Positions 27,801 to 40,900 of a stretch of 64,000 nucleotides of DNA are shown piece by piece. Each line of letters opens with the position of its first letter. The stretch's first letter is position 1. Below the pieces are notes generated by a model. The model was not told the origin of the DNA and ran no database searches. It was given only the letters and a program-made list of their open reading frames with translations. Made by a program: the position numbers and the translations under genes. The stretch is taken from positions 94,040,451 through 94,104,450 of the forward strand of contig CM068825.1 in assembly GCA_028554795.2 (NCBI GenBank). Reading direction: 5' to 3'. The stretch is from Sinohyriopsis cumingii. Lineage: Eukaryota > Mollusca > Bivalvia > Unionida > Unionidae.

Positions 27801-30800
27801 GAACCCAAGTATGCTTCCATATCTCGGCCGTCTTTGTATATTCAAAAAAAACAAAAAAAAAAAAAAAAAAGGCTCACTTCACAGAATCCATAGTCAACTT
27901 CTGATGTCGGCTTGCTTTGCAGTAAAATAACCTTTGTATTGATATCCTTTACAAAATAAAGTAACCGGGGTCGGCTTCTGAGGTGGCCTGCTTTGTAATA
28001 AAAATAACCTTTTGTCTTTTGATGTCCTGTCGGTAGGTTCAAAGAAGAAGTTAACTGCTTTCTGCCAGTCGTGTTTATTCACCACCAGGGCTTATATGTG
28101 CTTGGTATAGTAAGGATAATTATGTAACCCTAGCTGGTGAAAAGACTGTCACTTGCACTCAAGTGAATGTGTTTTCAAATGATGATTTTTTTTTGTGAGA
28201 TATTGTCATACAGTAGACCTGGATATAATTCAATCTTGATTATTTTGCACACAACACCATGTCATGCGTGAATGGCATCTTCAAGATATCAGTTGACTAT
28301 TTCCCTCTTGTATGCGATTTTGTTGGCTCCAGTTTTCAGTCGGATAACATGTTCAAACCTTTGAGCACAACCACACACAATTGTTTCTCAGTGTTCATGT
28401 CAATGAACAACATGGTGTGTGGTATCGGACATAATTGATACACGCTACAGTATGGAAGCCTACGCTACTTATATGGATTTCGTGGAAATATTTTATTATT
28501 TAATGCTCATGTTGAAAAAAGGAATAAATGATAACAACACAAGGTTAGTTTCTTTCTTTTTATTATCAATTAAGCGTTTTATTTATCTATTTTATTGCGA
28601 CATGCAGTTGGGGTTGGGGGGCACAAATGCAATACAAATTTATTTCATTTCTTAAGTCTTGGGACATATGACCAAAGTGAAAAAATGTTTGACCATAAGT
28701 TCTGGGACAGGAAAAAAAATAATTATTTTATCGTGTCCCAACATATGCGGTAAATACGGTATTAGATATTTACATATGGGCTTCAAAATAATTTATTTGT
28801 AAACTTGAATAAATAATTGTTAGCTTCTGTAGGTAGATCCATGTAAAATGCATTCATAATAATTTCCCATCTGATCATTTCCACTGATTTGTCACCTTTT
28901 TTATTTTTTAATGTCTCATCTGCTCTATCTGTACAATTTGAAAACAGTATGACTTGCATGTAGCAGCAAAGAGAACCTCTTCAGCAATTAAACACTTTTG
29001 CACTTTTTTATTTTTGATAATGAGTAGGCTTGTAGGTAGTTAAGATGCAACAGTCTGAAAAATTCTATCATATTCTATTTAATAGGTGTTACAAACAAAC
29101 TGGAGATGGCAGCAAGGAGGAAAACATTCAGAGATATTCGACCCTGGATTAAATCCATTGTGAATCACATTTATTGGGTTGCATCATCTTCTGCTTCTAA
29201 TGGCCAGCTGAAACGTGCAAAATGGTTGTCCATCATTAACCATGTCTCAGACATGAAGAACATAGTTTGGAGTTTCCAAAGTGTGAGCATGGTCCACTAG
29301 ATTCTCATCAGTGATTAAAAAAGGTACAGTAATTCATATGTAGTACAACTACTTCCCTGGCATACAATGATGAATATACAGTTTTTATTGTATATGTTTA
29401 TTGTTTTTCCCTGCAACTTGACCAGAGGATCATAGCCACAGAAATCCTTTTCATAAATGATTAATCACATAATGTGTCAATTTGCATTTTCTAAACCCTC
29501 TTCCCCCTACTCACCCTACTTGCCACATTCAGGTGGGTATCAAGAACATTTATTTCAGAAGTCTGCATATTAATTATAGTAATCGTTAGTGGCATGATTG
29601 TGAATGACTAATTATTTTTGTGTGAGCTACTGTCGGGTACATGATCAACCATGCTACATTCTTTAGGGAGGGAAACATGCTTAATCCTGTCAATCCTTTA
29701 TTTTCACGTTTATTACCAAATTTTACTCTATACAAAAAAAGTAATTTTGAAGAATTAAAAAACTGTCTATATTTGCCAACACATTGATCATTTATATTTC
29801 AGGGTCAAGAGCTTACAAGAAGCTAAGGGAGATTGTAGAAAGTCCATATCTTTTAAGAGATATTGAAAAATTATCCCCCTGCCACTGGACATATGGACTT
29901 GAAGTCTTCCACAGTGTTGTGACCCATTATGCACCCAAAAGCACCCATTTCTTCTTTCCTGCAATGCAAGCAAGGTAAGGTGTCATCCATTTGGGACAGG
30001 AATGTGTAGAAAAAGTGCAGAGATTAAATACTTGTCATTCTTTTACTTCAAGGACACTGATGCCTTTTCACAAAATACACTATGAGAAAGAACTATCTTT
30101 CTTTAAAAAATAAGGAAATATTAGATGCTTCACCACATATGGTGTTTATGTGGTGTGTGCAATGGTTTTGAGAAAATTTAAATGAGTTTGTCTGATGATA
30201 TTTTACCTTTTGCATTAGATGAGAACATACATATTCTACATCATATAGGTATTTATTATTGAATTGCTATTAGTATTTCTTAACAGTGAAGTTGACTTCT
30301 CAACCATATTTTATTTAAAAATGAGGGCAGTTATCATCACTTGCTTAAAACTGAACATCTTATAATTTTTCAGACTGTTTACAGCTGCATTGCACTATAA
30401 TGAAAACTGTTCAAAGCAACAGGCAAGGACTAGTGCTGGACAACTCAGATGGAAAGTGTTACCCCAAATCCAAAAAAAGACAGGTGGCAGTTGTCAAGCC
30501 AAGTTAACATATGGTTTGTTATTTCATTAAATCTTACAATAACTAACTTCATATTGTAATGGCAAGAGCATCATGTTGTTTGAAGGCCATAACACAGAAT
30601 ACGCTACAATATAGTTCCCATATAGCATACAACATTCACACACACACCCCAGCACATTCATGCATACAAATAAACTTTACTGAAATATTTCTGCATTTGT
30701 TAATTAAAATTGTTAAATATAACATAATTCTCTCCTTTCTCTCCTTTGATCATTGTCATGAAATTTGTATTCGGTAATTACAAACTTAAACAGTGACTTG

Positions 30801-31194
30801 GTCATGATTATTCTTTTATAGATTACATCCAGGAGTTGAAAGAAGCAGTTGTGACAAGAAGGGCATCATTACCCAAGTATGAACAGGCTTTCAGGGAGGC
30901 ACAGAAAATGTTAGGAGACATCCCAGAAAACCTAACTGAGAACTATGCTGAAGTAGATAAAGAGTCGAGTCTAGTAGAGGAGCACAAATCAAGATTTCCA
31001 TTCAAACCTATGTAGACTGTTTATTCCCGACTGGAAGAGATTGCATATAGGTGTAGCATATTTTCTATTTAAATCTTTGAAGCCATAATAGTAATCCAGT
31101 CTTGTTAGGGGGTGTATGTATTTATAGAGAGAAAAAAAGTTGAATAAATTCTCTTTCATACTTTTAAATAGCTTTCAAGATTTAACAGGAACGT

Positions 31195-31290
<96 letters not shown>

Positions 31291-34200
31291 ACACAAGGCC
31301 TAATATCTGATTTTCAGATTTATTTATTAAATAGTCATGTACTTGAATCCAGCATAATTTGACAGAGGATCAGGATATGTGTCCCGTATCTTGCAGACCA
31401 CATAAGATGGAAGTGTTTTTCTATTTCCCTTTCCAAGGTGATGCCAGATCCAACTCACAAATTGGCGATAAGCTACATATCTGTATGTCCTGAGAAAGAA
31501 GAAAAAGGTGTTAAGTTGTTGTTATTCAAAACATTATTTTCATCAGTCATAATCTTCAATAATTAATTATGAACAAAAATTTATTTGTTTTCAACAGTGA
31601 TTAATAAAAAGAGCTTTACCGTTGAATTTGTGTACTTTTTTGTTAGATTTTCCAACACAGTATATTTTAAAATAGAAACACAAGAAAATAGGCATTGACG
31701 TGTGACTTCTCAACTCAGACTTACAAGTTCTCTTGGATTGTATATTATTGCCTTTTTCCCATTTACTATTTTCCTATAGCAGTCTTTTCCTGGTTCTTAT
31801 TTCTCTCCTACCTTTATAAATTTCCCCCTTTATCTTCAGAAATGAACAGTGGAGAAGGGGTACTTGTGCAATTTTGGTCCTAGAATAAATACAGAGTTCC
31901 TATGAAAGAGATCATTCTCTATAGCTATAATAACATGATTGATATCTAGAAGCTTCAACTTAAACACTAGTGTAGTTACAAATGGCCTAAAAGGGCAAGG
32001 ACTTAGTCATTCATGGGTTCATTGTCATCCAGAGGACCATCTTGATTAACCATTGTAATGATTCCAAGCTCCACACAGTATCTGTTCAGGCATGGAATGC
32101 ATCATGTTCTTTGATGCATGCAATGCCTGCCTTGGCACTAATGATAGACACTTCAGTACAACACAAACACTAATCTTCCAAAGGCATGGCCTTGCAATGC
32201 TCACAGTCACACGTGCAAAATGAGTCAAATATCCATGCATGAGATTTGTACAAAAATATAATTTACCCTAGAACTGAGCAGCAAGCTCCTTATCTTAGGG
32301 TTGTATTCTTTCTCTCTCTGTGACATACATACAGTAGGTATACAAATATACACATTTTTAAAAGTAAAATCTGGTCACACTACCTATGCATGCACAGATG
32401 CACTCAATCACGTATATGCATTACTTATGAATGCAGATGCACAAAAACAGGACTAAGATGCTGGCAATAATAACATGGGTATACTTATGAGTCAATATAC
32501 TGATAATGTATATTATACACTGGGCAGCACATATCTGATCTTAGATATTGTCCACAAATTTTTTCTAATTGATTTAAAACATTATATTTCATTACACATG
32601 TATAAAGTGTACAATCAAGGAATAATATGCCTTTTCGTTTCCTAAGTTTACAGAATTGGGGGAGGGAGACAAACAACCAGGAGGGTGGTGTGTTAGCCAA
32701 GGACACATGCATATGTACACATTGCCTGAGCAAATGGTTATAGTGTTATTAATGACCCATATTAAACCAATGTACATGTCTGTCCCTGACAAGGAAATCT
32801 TGTGGTTATGATGCAGTGATGCCAGGGTCAGGATATATTGCCCTATTGTATAATTGGTCTGGTTTTTAATAAAGAGAGGCGGGGTAGAAATTATTGGTGG
32901 TACAGTTGAGCTGATGCATTGTCTTTCAATAGAGAGATCCTGAATAACATCGTCAGTGGCTATATTTGTGATTTGATGGCAGATTTACTGTTGATTATTG
33001 TGTGGAAGTTCCATTTAATTCATTTAATCACAAGATACTGTTACAAACATACATAAACATAATTATTTGTGAATGTCTAAATATGGTATTGTTCTTTGTG
33101 GATCTTGCTACCGTGGGCTTGCCCTAATTAAAATTATTACATGGTAGCATAACGGTACTATTATTAGATGATAGACGATAATTAGGCTGTTACATGTACA
33201 ATATGATGATGGTAGATACAAACCAATTGGTGTATGTCATTCTTCCTCCAATTATGTCAGTGTTATCTTTATCATCACTTGAAGATTGAGACTGCATAGA
33301 ATTCTCATCATCATCATCAATGCAGAGTCATCCCTAAATGGTTCAAATTGGTACGGCTTGATGTATGTCTTGCCATGTTTCTGTTTGCATACGAGGACTG
33401 GCTAGTATTGCGTCGTGGGACCATGTGATCTGTCGGCTCATCAAAACTTGGCAGTTTACAGAATCGTGGTATCTTCTTGGCAATATAATCAATATTCGCT
33501 CACAATTTTTTTTTTATAAACATTATATTCGAATTAGAATTTGTAAAGAATTACATGCATAAAAGGAAAATTTTCATTTCTAGTCTCATTTAAACCAGAT
33601 ACTGGTTATATTGAGATTTACACATACCAGGATGTGTCTTGGCTGTCTGTAATTTGTATTGTGGTAATGGTAGGATTTTGGATGTGTCTTGGCTGTCTGT
33701 TATTTGTATCAAGGTATGGTTAGGATTTTAACCAGATATAGGTAATACTTGAAATTGCATGTACCAGATGTGTCATGGCTGTCTGGTGTTGGTATCGAGG
33801 CAATGATATAATTTTAACCAGTAACAATAATAATAAGATATAACAGGATGTGTCTAGATTCCTATTTTTGCAGATCTAGATTGCAATTTTTGCATAACTT
33901 GATATGTCTAGATTGCTATTTTTGTATATCAGGATATGTCTAGATTGTATTTCTTGCAGATCAGGATGTGTCTAGATTGCTATCTTTGCATATTATGATG
34001 TGTCTAGATTACTATTTTTGCATAATTTGATATCTCTAGATTGCAATTTTTGCATATCAGAATATGTCTAGATTGCTATTTTTGCATATCAGGATGTGTC
34101 TGTGTTGCTATTTTTGCATAACAGAATATGTCTAGATTGCTATTTTTTCAGATCAGGATGTATGTAGATTTCAATTTTAGCAGATCAGGATGTGTCTAGA

Positions 34201-34870
34201 TTGCTATTTTGCATATCAGAATGTGTCTAGATTGCAATTTTTGCATATCAGAATATGTGTAGATTGCTAATTTTGCAGTTCAGGATGTGTCTAGATTGCA
34301 ATTTTTGCAGATCAGGATATGTCTAGATTGCTATTTTTGCATCATACAAACAGTCATGCCACAAATTTTGGTTTTACCTGTTTCATGCATACATACATTG
34401 AAAATATGATTGAGATAGCAGTTCATACTATTACTGGAATTCTAACTGTCTCATCAGAAAGGTCATATCAGTTTTATGATGTGATAGCCTAGGTGATGGC
34501 AGATGATATAAAACCTGACATGATTTTAACTTTATTAAATGGTTCGCATCTTCAGTGAAAACTGCTCTAGTGGCTTAGTGGTTAGAGCGTCTGCCTTGGA
34601 AGTGGGAGGTCATGGGTTCGAACCCCGGCCAAGTCATACCAGAGACTTACAATGATGGTAGTAACAGCTGCCTCGCTAGGCGCTCAGCATTAAGAGGTTA
34701 GAGTTAGGACTAGTTGGCCTGGTGTCAGGATAATGTGACTGGGTGGAACATCATGCTACATGTTTGCGGTATGATGCCCCAGTGCTAGACATCACTATAA
34801 ACTGCCACATTGCAGACATCATAGCAATATGACTCAAAAATTGTTAAAGCTACATTAAAAATCCTAATCA

Positions 34871-34916
<46 letters not shown>

Positions 34917-37900
34917 TCAGTGAAAAGGTGGCCTTATAAAAGGTTGGCCTAATGGGGGTGGGAAAAATAGTTCACATGTGCTATTGTGGTGTTGGGCAAG
35001 GTGACCTTATATCATGGGTGTCCTCTCTTGAGAGGAAATCTAAAGAGGAGGACCACAATATTGATTAATTTCACTACTCAGGATAGTAAAATCAAATTCT
35101 AAAAAGAGAATATTTATGTTAAAAATCAAAATTGAAGTATTCATTTATTTGAATAAGTCACAATTAAAACAAAATTTAACAAAACATGTAATATTTGTAT
35201 CCATAATGACTTTTATGTTATGGGCTTTTTATTTTGTCTCCATTGCTATCCACATGTTACTATAAACCTAGAAATGGTACCAAAAATTGCTTCAACATTC
35301 CTGAGGCCTTGTTTGTGTTTATGTGCCAACCAAACTGGAGAAGTACATTTAATTTTGGATACAGATGGCGCTTAAGTTGCTAAAGTTTTAGTGGTGAATA
35401 AACATGTAGCCCAAAATAAGTATCCTCACTATTATACGGACACCCCATCTGCAGTGAAAATAGGACCTTATAAAAAGGTGGCTTCTCAGAAGAGAAACCT
35501 AATCATTACACTGTTTTAATGTTGGGTAAGTAGGCTTTCTCAGGCTTCTCAGAAGAGAAACCTAATTGTTACACTGTTTTAATGTTGGGTAAGTAGGCCT
35601 TATGTTATAGGGGGCCTACCTTATAAAAAGGTGGCTTCTCAGAAAAGAAACCTAATTGTTACACTGTTTTAATGTTGGGTAAGTAGGCCTTATATTATAG
35701 GAGGCCTATCAAGAGAGGCACAGTGTACATGACATACATGCTTCTTTGTATACTTTAATAGGTTGAGCGATTCTGGATGCAGAGTGATGCAGTTTTGCTT
35801 TTCATCTCAGCAGTTGGTTTTGCAGATGCATGTAGGTAAGGAATTAATCACTGTTTAAGAGACCTGTCTCATAATCTCCATTCGGATCATTGCAAGCTAG
35901 GAGGTTATCGAGAGTAAGGTTGAAGGTATAAAATCATTGCCTGAAAGCACTGTGATGCAAAGAACATATTGGAGCACAACATGTTGCTGTCATATTTTTG
36001 GGTGTATAAAACTTGTAATGATGATCCATATAGTTCATTGTGTCAAATTTATATTCTTTTTTACTGTTTGGTTATTAAATATCTTTGTTGATACACTTGT
36101 ACAAATTCCAATCATTTTGGCCCCATATACCCACATGAGCCATGTAAAGGATATAAATTTATATATTTTTTGGAGTAGTTTGTCATTTAAATTTATGAAG
36201 TTAAGGGCAAGAGAATACAGTTAAAGAAGGAAAATATCAATGGTGTATGCTCTGTGTGTGTGTGTGTGATTAGGAATTTTAACATAGCTTTAAAAAATTT
36301 TTAGTCATATTGCTACGATGTTTGCATTGTGTCAGTTTATAGTGATGTCTAGCATTGGGGCATCATGCCGCTGACATGTAGCATGATGCCCCACCCAGTC
36401 ACATTATCCATGACACCAGGCCAACCAGTCCTAACACTGACCTCTTAATGCTGAGCACCTAGCGAGGCAGCTGTTAGTGCCATTTTTGTAAGTCTTTGGT
36501 ATGACTTGGTCGAACCCATGACCTCCCGCTTCTGAGGTCAACACTCTAGCCACTAGGCCACCAGAGCGTTGTGTATGCTGTGAGAAAGAGATTTTCTAAC
36601 AACTCTGTAAAGAAGAATGTACATCAATTAGAATGGAATAAGGATAGTAATAGGGAAATAAAACTTTGAAAGGAAAAGTGATTGTTTCCAAAGTACATTA
36701 GTGAAAGGTGGACACTGATTGATGGTAAAAGTAACCATATGAATATTGATAATGAAATTCAAATATACGGTATATTATATATAGTACATGTCAGCGGCAT
36801 GATGCCCCAGTGTTAGACATCACTATAAACTGCCACACTGCAAACATTGTAGCGATACGACTCAAAATATTTTTAAAGCTACGTTAAAAATCCTAATCAC
36901 ACACACACACACACACAAAGCATACCCCATTGATGTTTTCTTTCTTTAGCTGTATTCTCTTGCCCTTGTTAGTATGTTACTATTGAGTTTTAAAAAAAGC
37001 TGATGAATGATACATTGGTTATATGATGTAAATATCATGCACAGTCATTATAGGTAATTTAAATTTTGTAGAAACTAACTCGTGTGAACATTTGCTTTTA
37101 TGATGCCTGTCCCACATAATCAAGATTATAATATCTAGTTATTATCCTCAGACTATTTTTTGTAGTTTTTTTCATTCGATTTTAAACGTTTTCTCTCATA
37201 CTAGGTTTTTAATGTCCAATCACAAATCCAATTAAGGTATTTGGCTATAATAGTCACCATTGTCTTTGGTACAAGTATATGAGGCATACACCCTGAACCT
37301 CACTTTCACTCTGAGATAATTCTGTAACCCTAAGTACCTTTGATTATTGGCAGTTTTGAAACTGTCTTTTATTTTTAATCATTTTTAGCTGGTGTTAAGC
37401 TTAAGTGAGCTTTTGGTATGACCCTTTATCTGTCATCTGTCATCAGGCATCTGTCAACAGTTGCTGTTTTTCATCATATTCTTAAGAATTGTTATTACAA
37501 TTTCAAACAAAGTTGGCATGGAGCATACTGGCATAATGACCTTTCAAATTTTTACACCCTCAAATGTGGCAGCTGATACTAATAATAGATTTCATTACTT
37601 CTCAAAAGCAGCTCAACAGCATTTGATCAAATTTGACAGAAACTTCAAATTTCGGACAAATGATGTTGATATACCATCAGATTTGGCTGCCATTGCTGAG
37701 AGATTTAAACAGCTTCTTCTTCATAACAGCTGAATACAATCTGACCAAACATGAGTGAAAACATCCTAGCCTGAGGACCTTTACATTTGTTCATTAATCC
37801 CAGTCAACCTTAAAATATGATGCCTTTACTAAAAGTAGAGGGATCTTTGAACCTCGAAAGTTGCTGATCCACACATGACTAACTCTTACAGACAGCGTCT

Positions 37901-40900
37901 TGGCTTAAATTGCTTTCAGATTTGTGTAAATTATGGCAATATCGATTAAAATTAAAAAATATTTACAAATTTTTTGTTCCCAAATAAATACTGAACAGAA
38001 TTGTACCAAATTTGATACAGTGTCCTGGAAAAATGACCTTTCAGTATGTAATCTTCATGTGTGATCAGTTATCATTAAATATACAAAAACTAGGAATACC
38101 TCAAAACATTTGTTTTATTATATATAGTTAACAGCATTAGAGAAATTTCAACAGAAAGCATCCTGCTGACCCAGACTTATTGGTCAACTGCTCTTGCAAT
38201 TGGTTATTAGGCTGATGTCAGCTATTAAATGAAAGATCAACAGCCAACTTGGGCCTCTTGTTACTTACTAGCAATTTGTTTTGTAATTCATCTGAGTTTC
38301 TGTGGTTTGTGCTAATTGTCCAAGGTATAATTCAGTTACAAAATCTAACAGTTGCAATAATAATTTGCTGATGATGATAAGAAAGTTCATTATGCAATTT
38401 TTTTAATAAGAAAAACAATATGTGCATTGTTTAAATTTAGGATCAAATTGCCATCTCAAATCCTATTTTTTATGTGATTCTCAAGTTATAGCAGAGGCAG
38501 TTTTGTTTGAACATTTACTTTTATATGTTTAATGTTGTAAAGTGCTTAGAGCTTCTAAAGATTAGGCGCTATACAAAGTCCTCATTATTATTATTATATG
38601 AATATGACAAAACTATATGTTTACTTTCATAAAATGTCTGTTACCTTTGATCAGTACTGTTCAGACTGTCAAGCATTTAATCAACTTAATAAGTTTTACT
38701 GGGCTTTTTATCAGAGATTTTAGAATGTTTTCAATTATTTTTCCTTTATAGTGTTTATCACTGGAATTTATGCTGCTCACACAAAAAGAAAAAACTATTT
38801 GCTTTATCAGAATGTTGGCTAACACAATAGGCATCACCCTATGACTGTTATAATATTCAGTACTTTAAGCTCGTTGATGTTTCATTATTTATGGAAATAA
38901 TTTCCATACTTTATTTTAATTTCATACACACCCAACTGCCAGCAGTGTAGACCCTGATCTTCTGTCACAGAGTATGTAAGCAGAATGGGGTCTTTACATG
39001 AAATTTAAATTGGAACAGAAGATATTGAACCTGATCTGCCAGTACATTTTACAGTGACAGGTCTGTGTCTGTGCTTTTTGCAGTTTATAGTAAACACGAT
39101 ATTACAACCTGTGTGATTCTTTTAAGGTTAAACAGTAATGTAAATAAGCTATAAAGACAACTAACATGTTAGGCCCAAGAGACTTTGAGCTGGACAATTT
39201 TGTGTCCAATCCGTTAAAATATACTCATTTAGACTCTTGCTTTTTATATCAGATCTCTGCCATGTAAGGAACTGATAGTTTCATTGTTCACTGTTACTGA
39301 TGGAAGGGTCTTTGATCAAACTTTCTCAGAGTGAAACTACCAAGATATTTCTTACTATCTCATGACTTATTTAGACATATTTTCAATCACTGAAGCGAAA
39401 TCATCTTGAAAAAATGTCTTCAGTATCACTGTAAAAAGATGCTACAGCTGGAATTGTGTCTCAGTACCATGCAACTATCCATGTGTATATGAAATCTGAC
39501 ATCACCTCATCTTCACAATGATATGTCACTTCATCTCAATCTAGTCACTTTTCCAACTTTTGACATTAAAAGAAAACTCTTATTTTTATCATACCCTTGG
39601 TTGGCAGAGATTCGCAGAGCCACATGAGGTCCATGATTAAATAAGACCAATTGAAAAAAAGGAAAAAAGGCTTAAATGGACTACATTTTGCAGACCAGAC
39701 AGAAAAGCGATGCAAAATATTCAGGGTCAGATTTAGACAGGTGCTTATAATATCATAAGGCAAGTTATTAGCATCTATCTCTTTGTCATTTTGTCTTTTG
39801 CACAGGTTTATCAAAAAGATACACAGTGTGATGCCAAGGATTAAATTTGATGTAATCTTGTCACTGGCTGTAGCAGCAATACAAATTGTAAGTTAAAATA
39901 AACAGTCTGTAAATGCAGTTTTCCAGTATAAATACTGTATTCCCTCACTGCAGCTATGACATATCCATTTTCTCTCTTGTATGAAACAATCTGTGATGAT
40001 CTCAGGGATTTCAAAATTCTAACGGCTCTTGCTGGACATTTTCCCCCCAAATTAACATTGCAGCATATACATGTGAAATTTAAGATAAAAACATTTAAAT
40101 GAGGTATAACAAGCTGTGAGAAAATGAAAACATTTATATATCTGATTACTAAATATACCAGAAAATGTGTTTCAGTTCCAGACATGCTGATGCTTTAGCA
40201 TTAGCATTATCCTTCCATGATTCATGGGGCCCCGAGTGGCCGAGTGGTCTAAAGCGCTCTCCGTTACGGATCACTGCCATCTCACCTCTGTCTACGTGGG
40301 TTCGAGTCTCGGATTCGACCAATGTGGGTATGTGAGAAGGCTTGCCAGTAGCTTCTCATGGGTCGGTGGTTCTTCCCGGGGTTTTCCCGGGTTCTTCCTC
40401 CACCATTAATACTGGCCGCCATACATAGCCTATCGTGTGCTGAAAAATGGCGTTAAACCCCACACCACCACCACCACCATCCATGATTCACTGGTTTCCT
40501 CTTACAGTATTATTTATATAACACCAGAAACATTTTTCTTCTTAAAAAAGAACTGTACTATAGAACTTCACTGAAGAAAATCTTTTTAATAGCATTAATA
40601 CATAACCTGCTAATATCACATTTCTTTCAATTTCTGGGATGCTGAGTCCCCAGTCCAAGATAATATTCCTTCATCCTGCAGTGGGTACTTGCATTCACTT
40701 ATGGTCCCCAGCCCCTTCCCAACTGTGTCTGATGAAGAAACCTGGTTGTTTGGTAAAAGTTTACCACCTTGTTCCCCAAGATCTTTGTCTAAGGCTTTCT
40801 GGAGCCTGAGTACCCTAGAATTCTTTCCAGTCTGGAGACACTTTCTGGGGCCCACTCATGTTTAGATCTTCAGCTGCTCCCACACTCAGTGATGGTTCTG

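Larger units (their letters stand above)
23886..31015 (+). pseudogene. THAP-DDE transposase of Kolobok type, seven exons, broken
   Basis: Exons: 23886-24220, 24872-25884, 26263-26449, 29086-29323, 29803-29974, 30374-30513, 30822-31015; AATAAA at 31143. Exon 1 is a THAP zinc-binding domain: [33 protein letters not shown], then AVPDIPL. Exon 2 has an acidic linker, then ICQHCKSDC and [19 protein letters not shown] with the first catalytic Asp. Exon 3 holds LVTDHHVQV and HYFDVWH. Exons 4-7 give the rest ([47 protein letters not shown]). Defects: two homopolymer indels in exon 1 (T run near 23950, A run near 23975), stops at 25055 and 25109, a frameshift near 25320, a non-GT donor after 26449, and a shift plus stop near 29270-29315. 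It would cut and paste DNA at TTAA if intact. Confidence 0.8.
23638..33589 (+). mobile_element. Kolobok-superfamily DNA transposon with antisense cargo gene
   Basis: Left terminus AGGAGACTAGAAAT (23638) and the reverse complement of the right terminus, ATGAGACTAGAAAT (ending 33589), match at 13 of 14 bases. TTAA lies directly outside both ends (23634-23637, 33590-33593). Removing the element and one TTAA joins ggtgatggtagtac with ttaaaccagatactgg, which restores the unit of the flanking tandem array (ggtaatggtaggattttaac, then cagata). TTAA targets and a THAP plus DDE transposase are the hallmarks of Kolobok. It carries the transposase on + (23886-31015) and a P2X7-C-like gene on minus (31327-33362). 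A pogo element at 26503-28759 is nested inside. The length of 9952 bp is long for the group. Confidence 0.85.

Noticed and set aside
31327-32235. Part of a P2X receptor gene
   Set aside because: Only the cytosolic P2X7-type domain is present; no transmembrane or ligand-binding P2X sequence is found on either side, and the unit is enclosed by Kolobok ends.
34561-34640. Possible functional tRNA gene
   Set aside because: A and B boxes are present but the acceptor stem and anticodon arm do not pair properly, and the SINE body and CA tail follow.
37461-37733. 90-codon + frame
   Set aside because: Lies within an old noncoding repeat; start is not in a gene-like context and no family is recognised.
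40226-40310. Possible tRNA-Leu gene
   Set aside because: Head of SINE family A with flanking target duplications; stems are imperfect.
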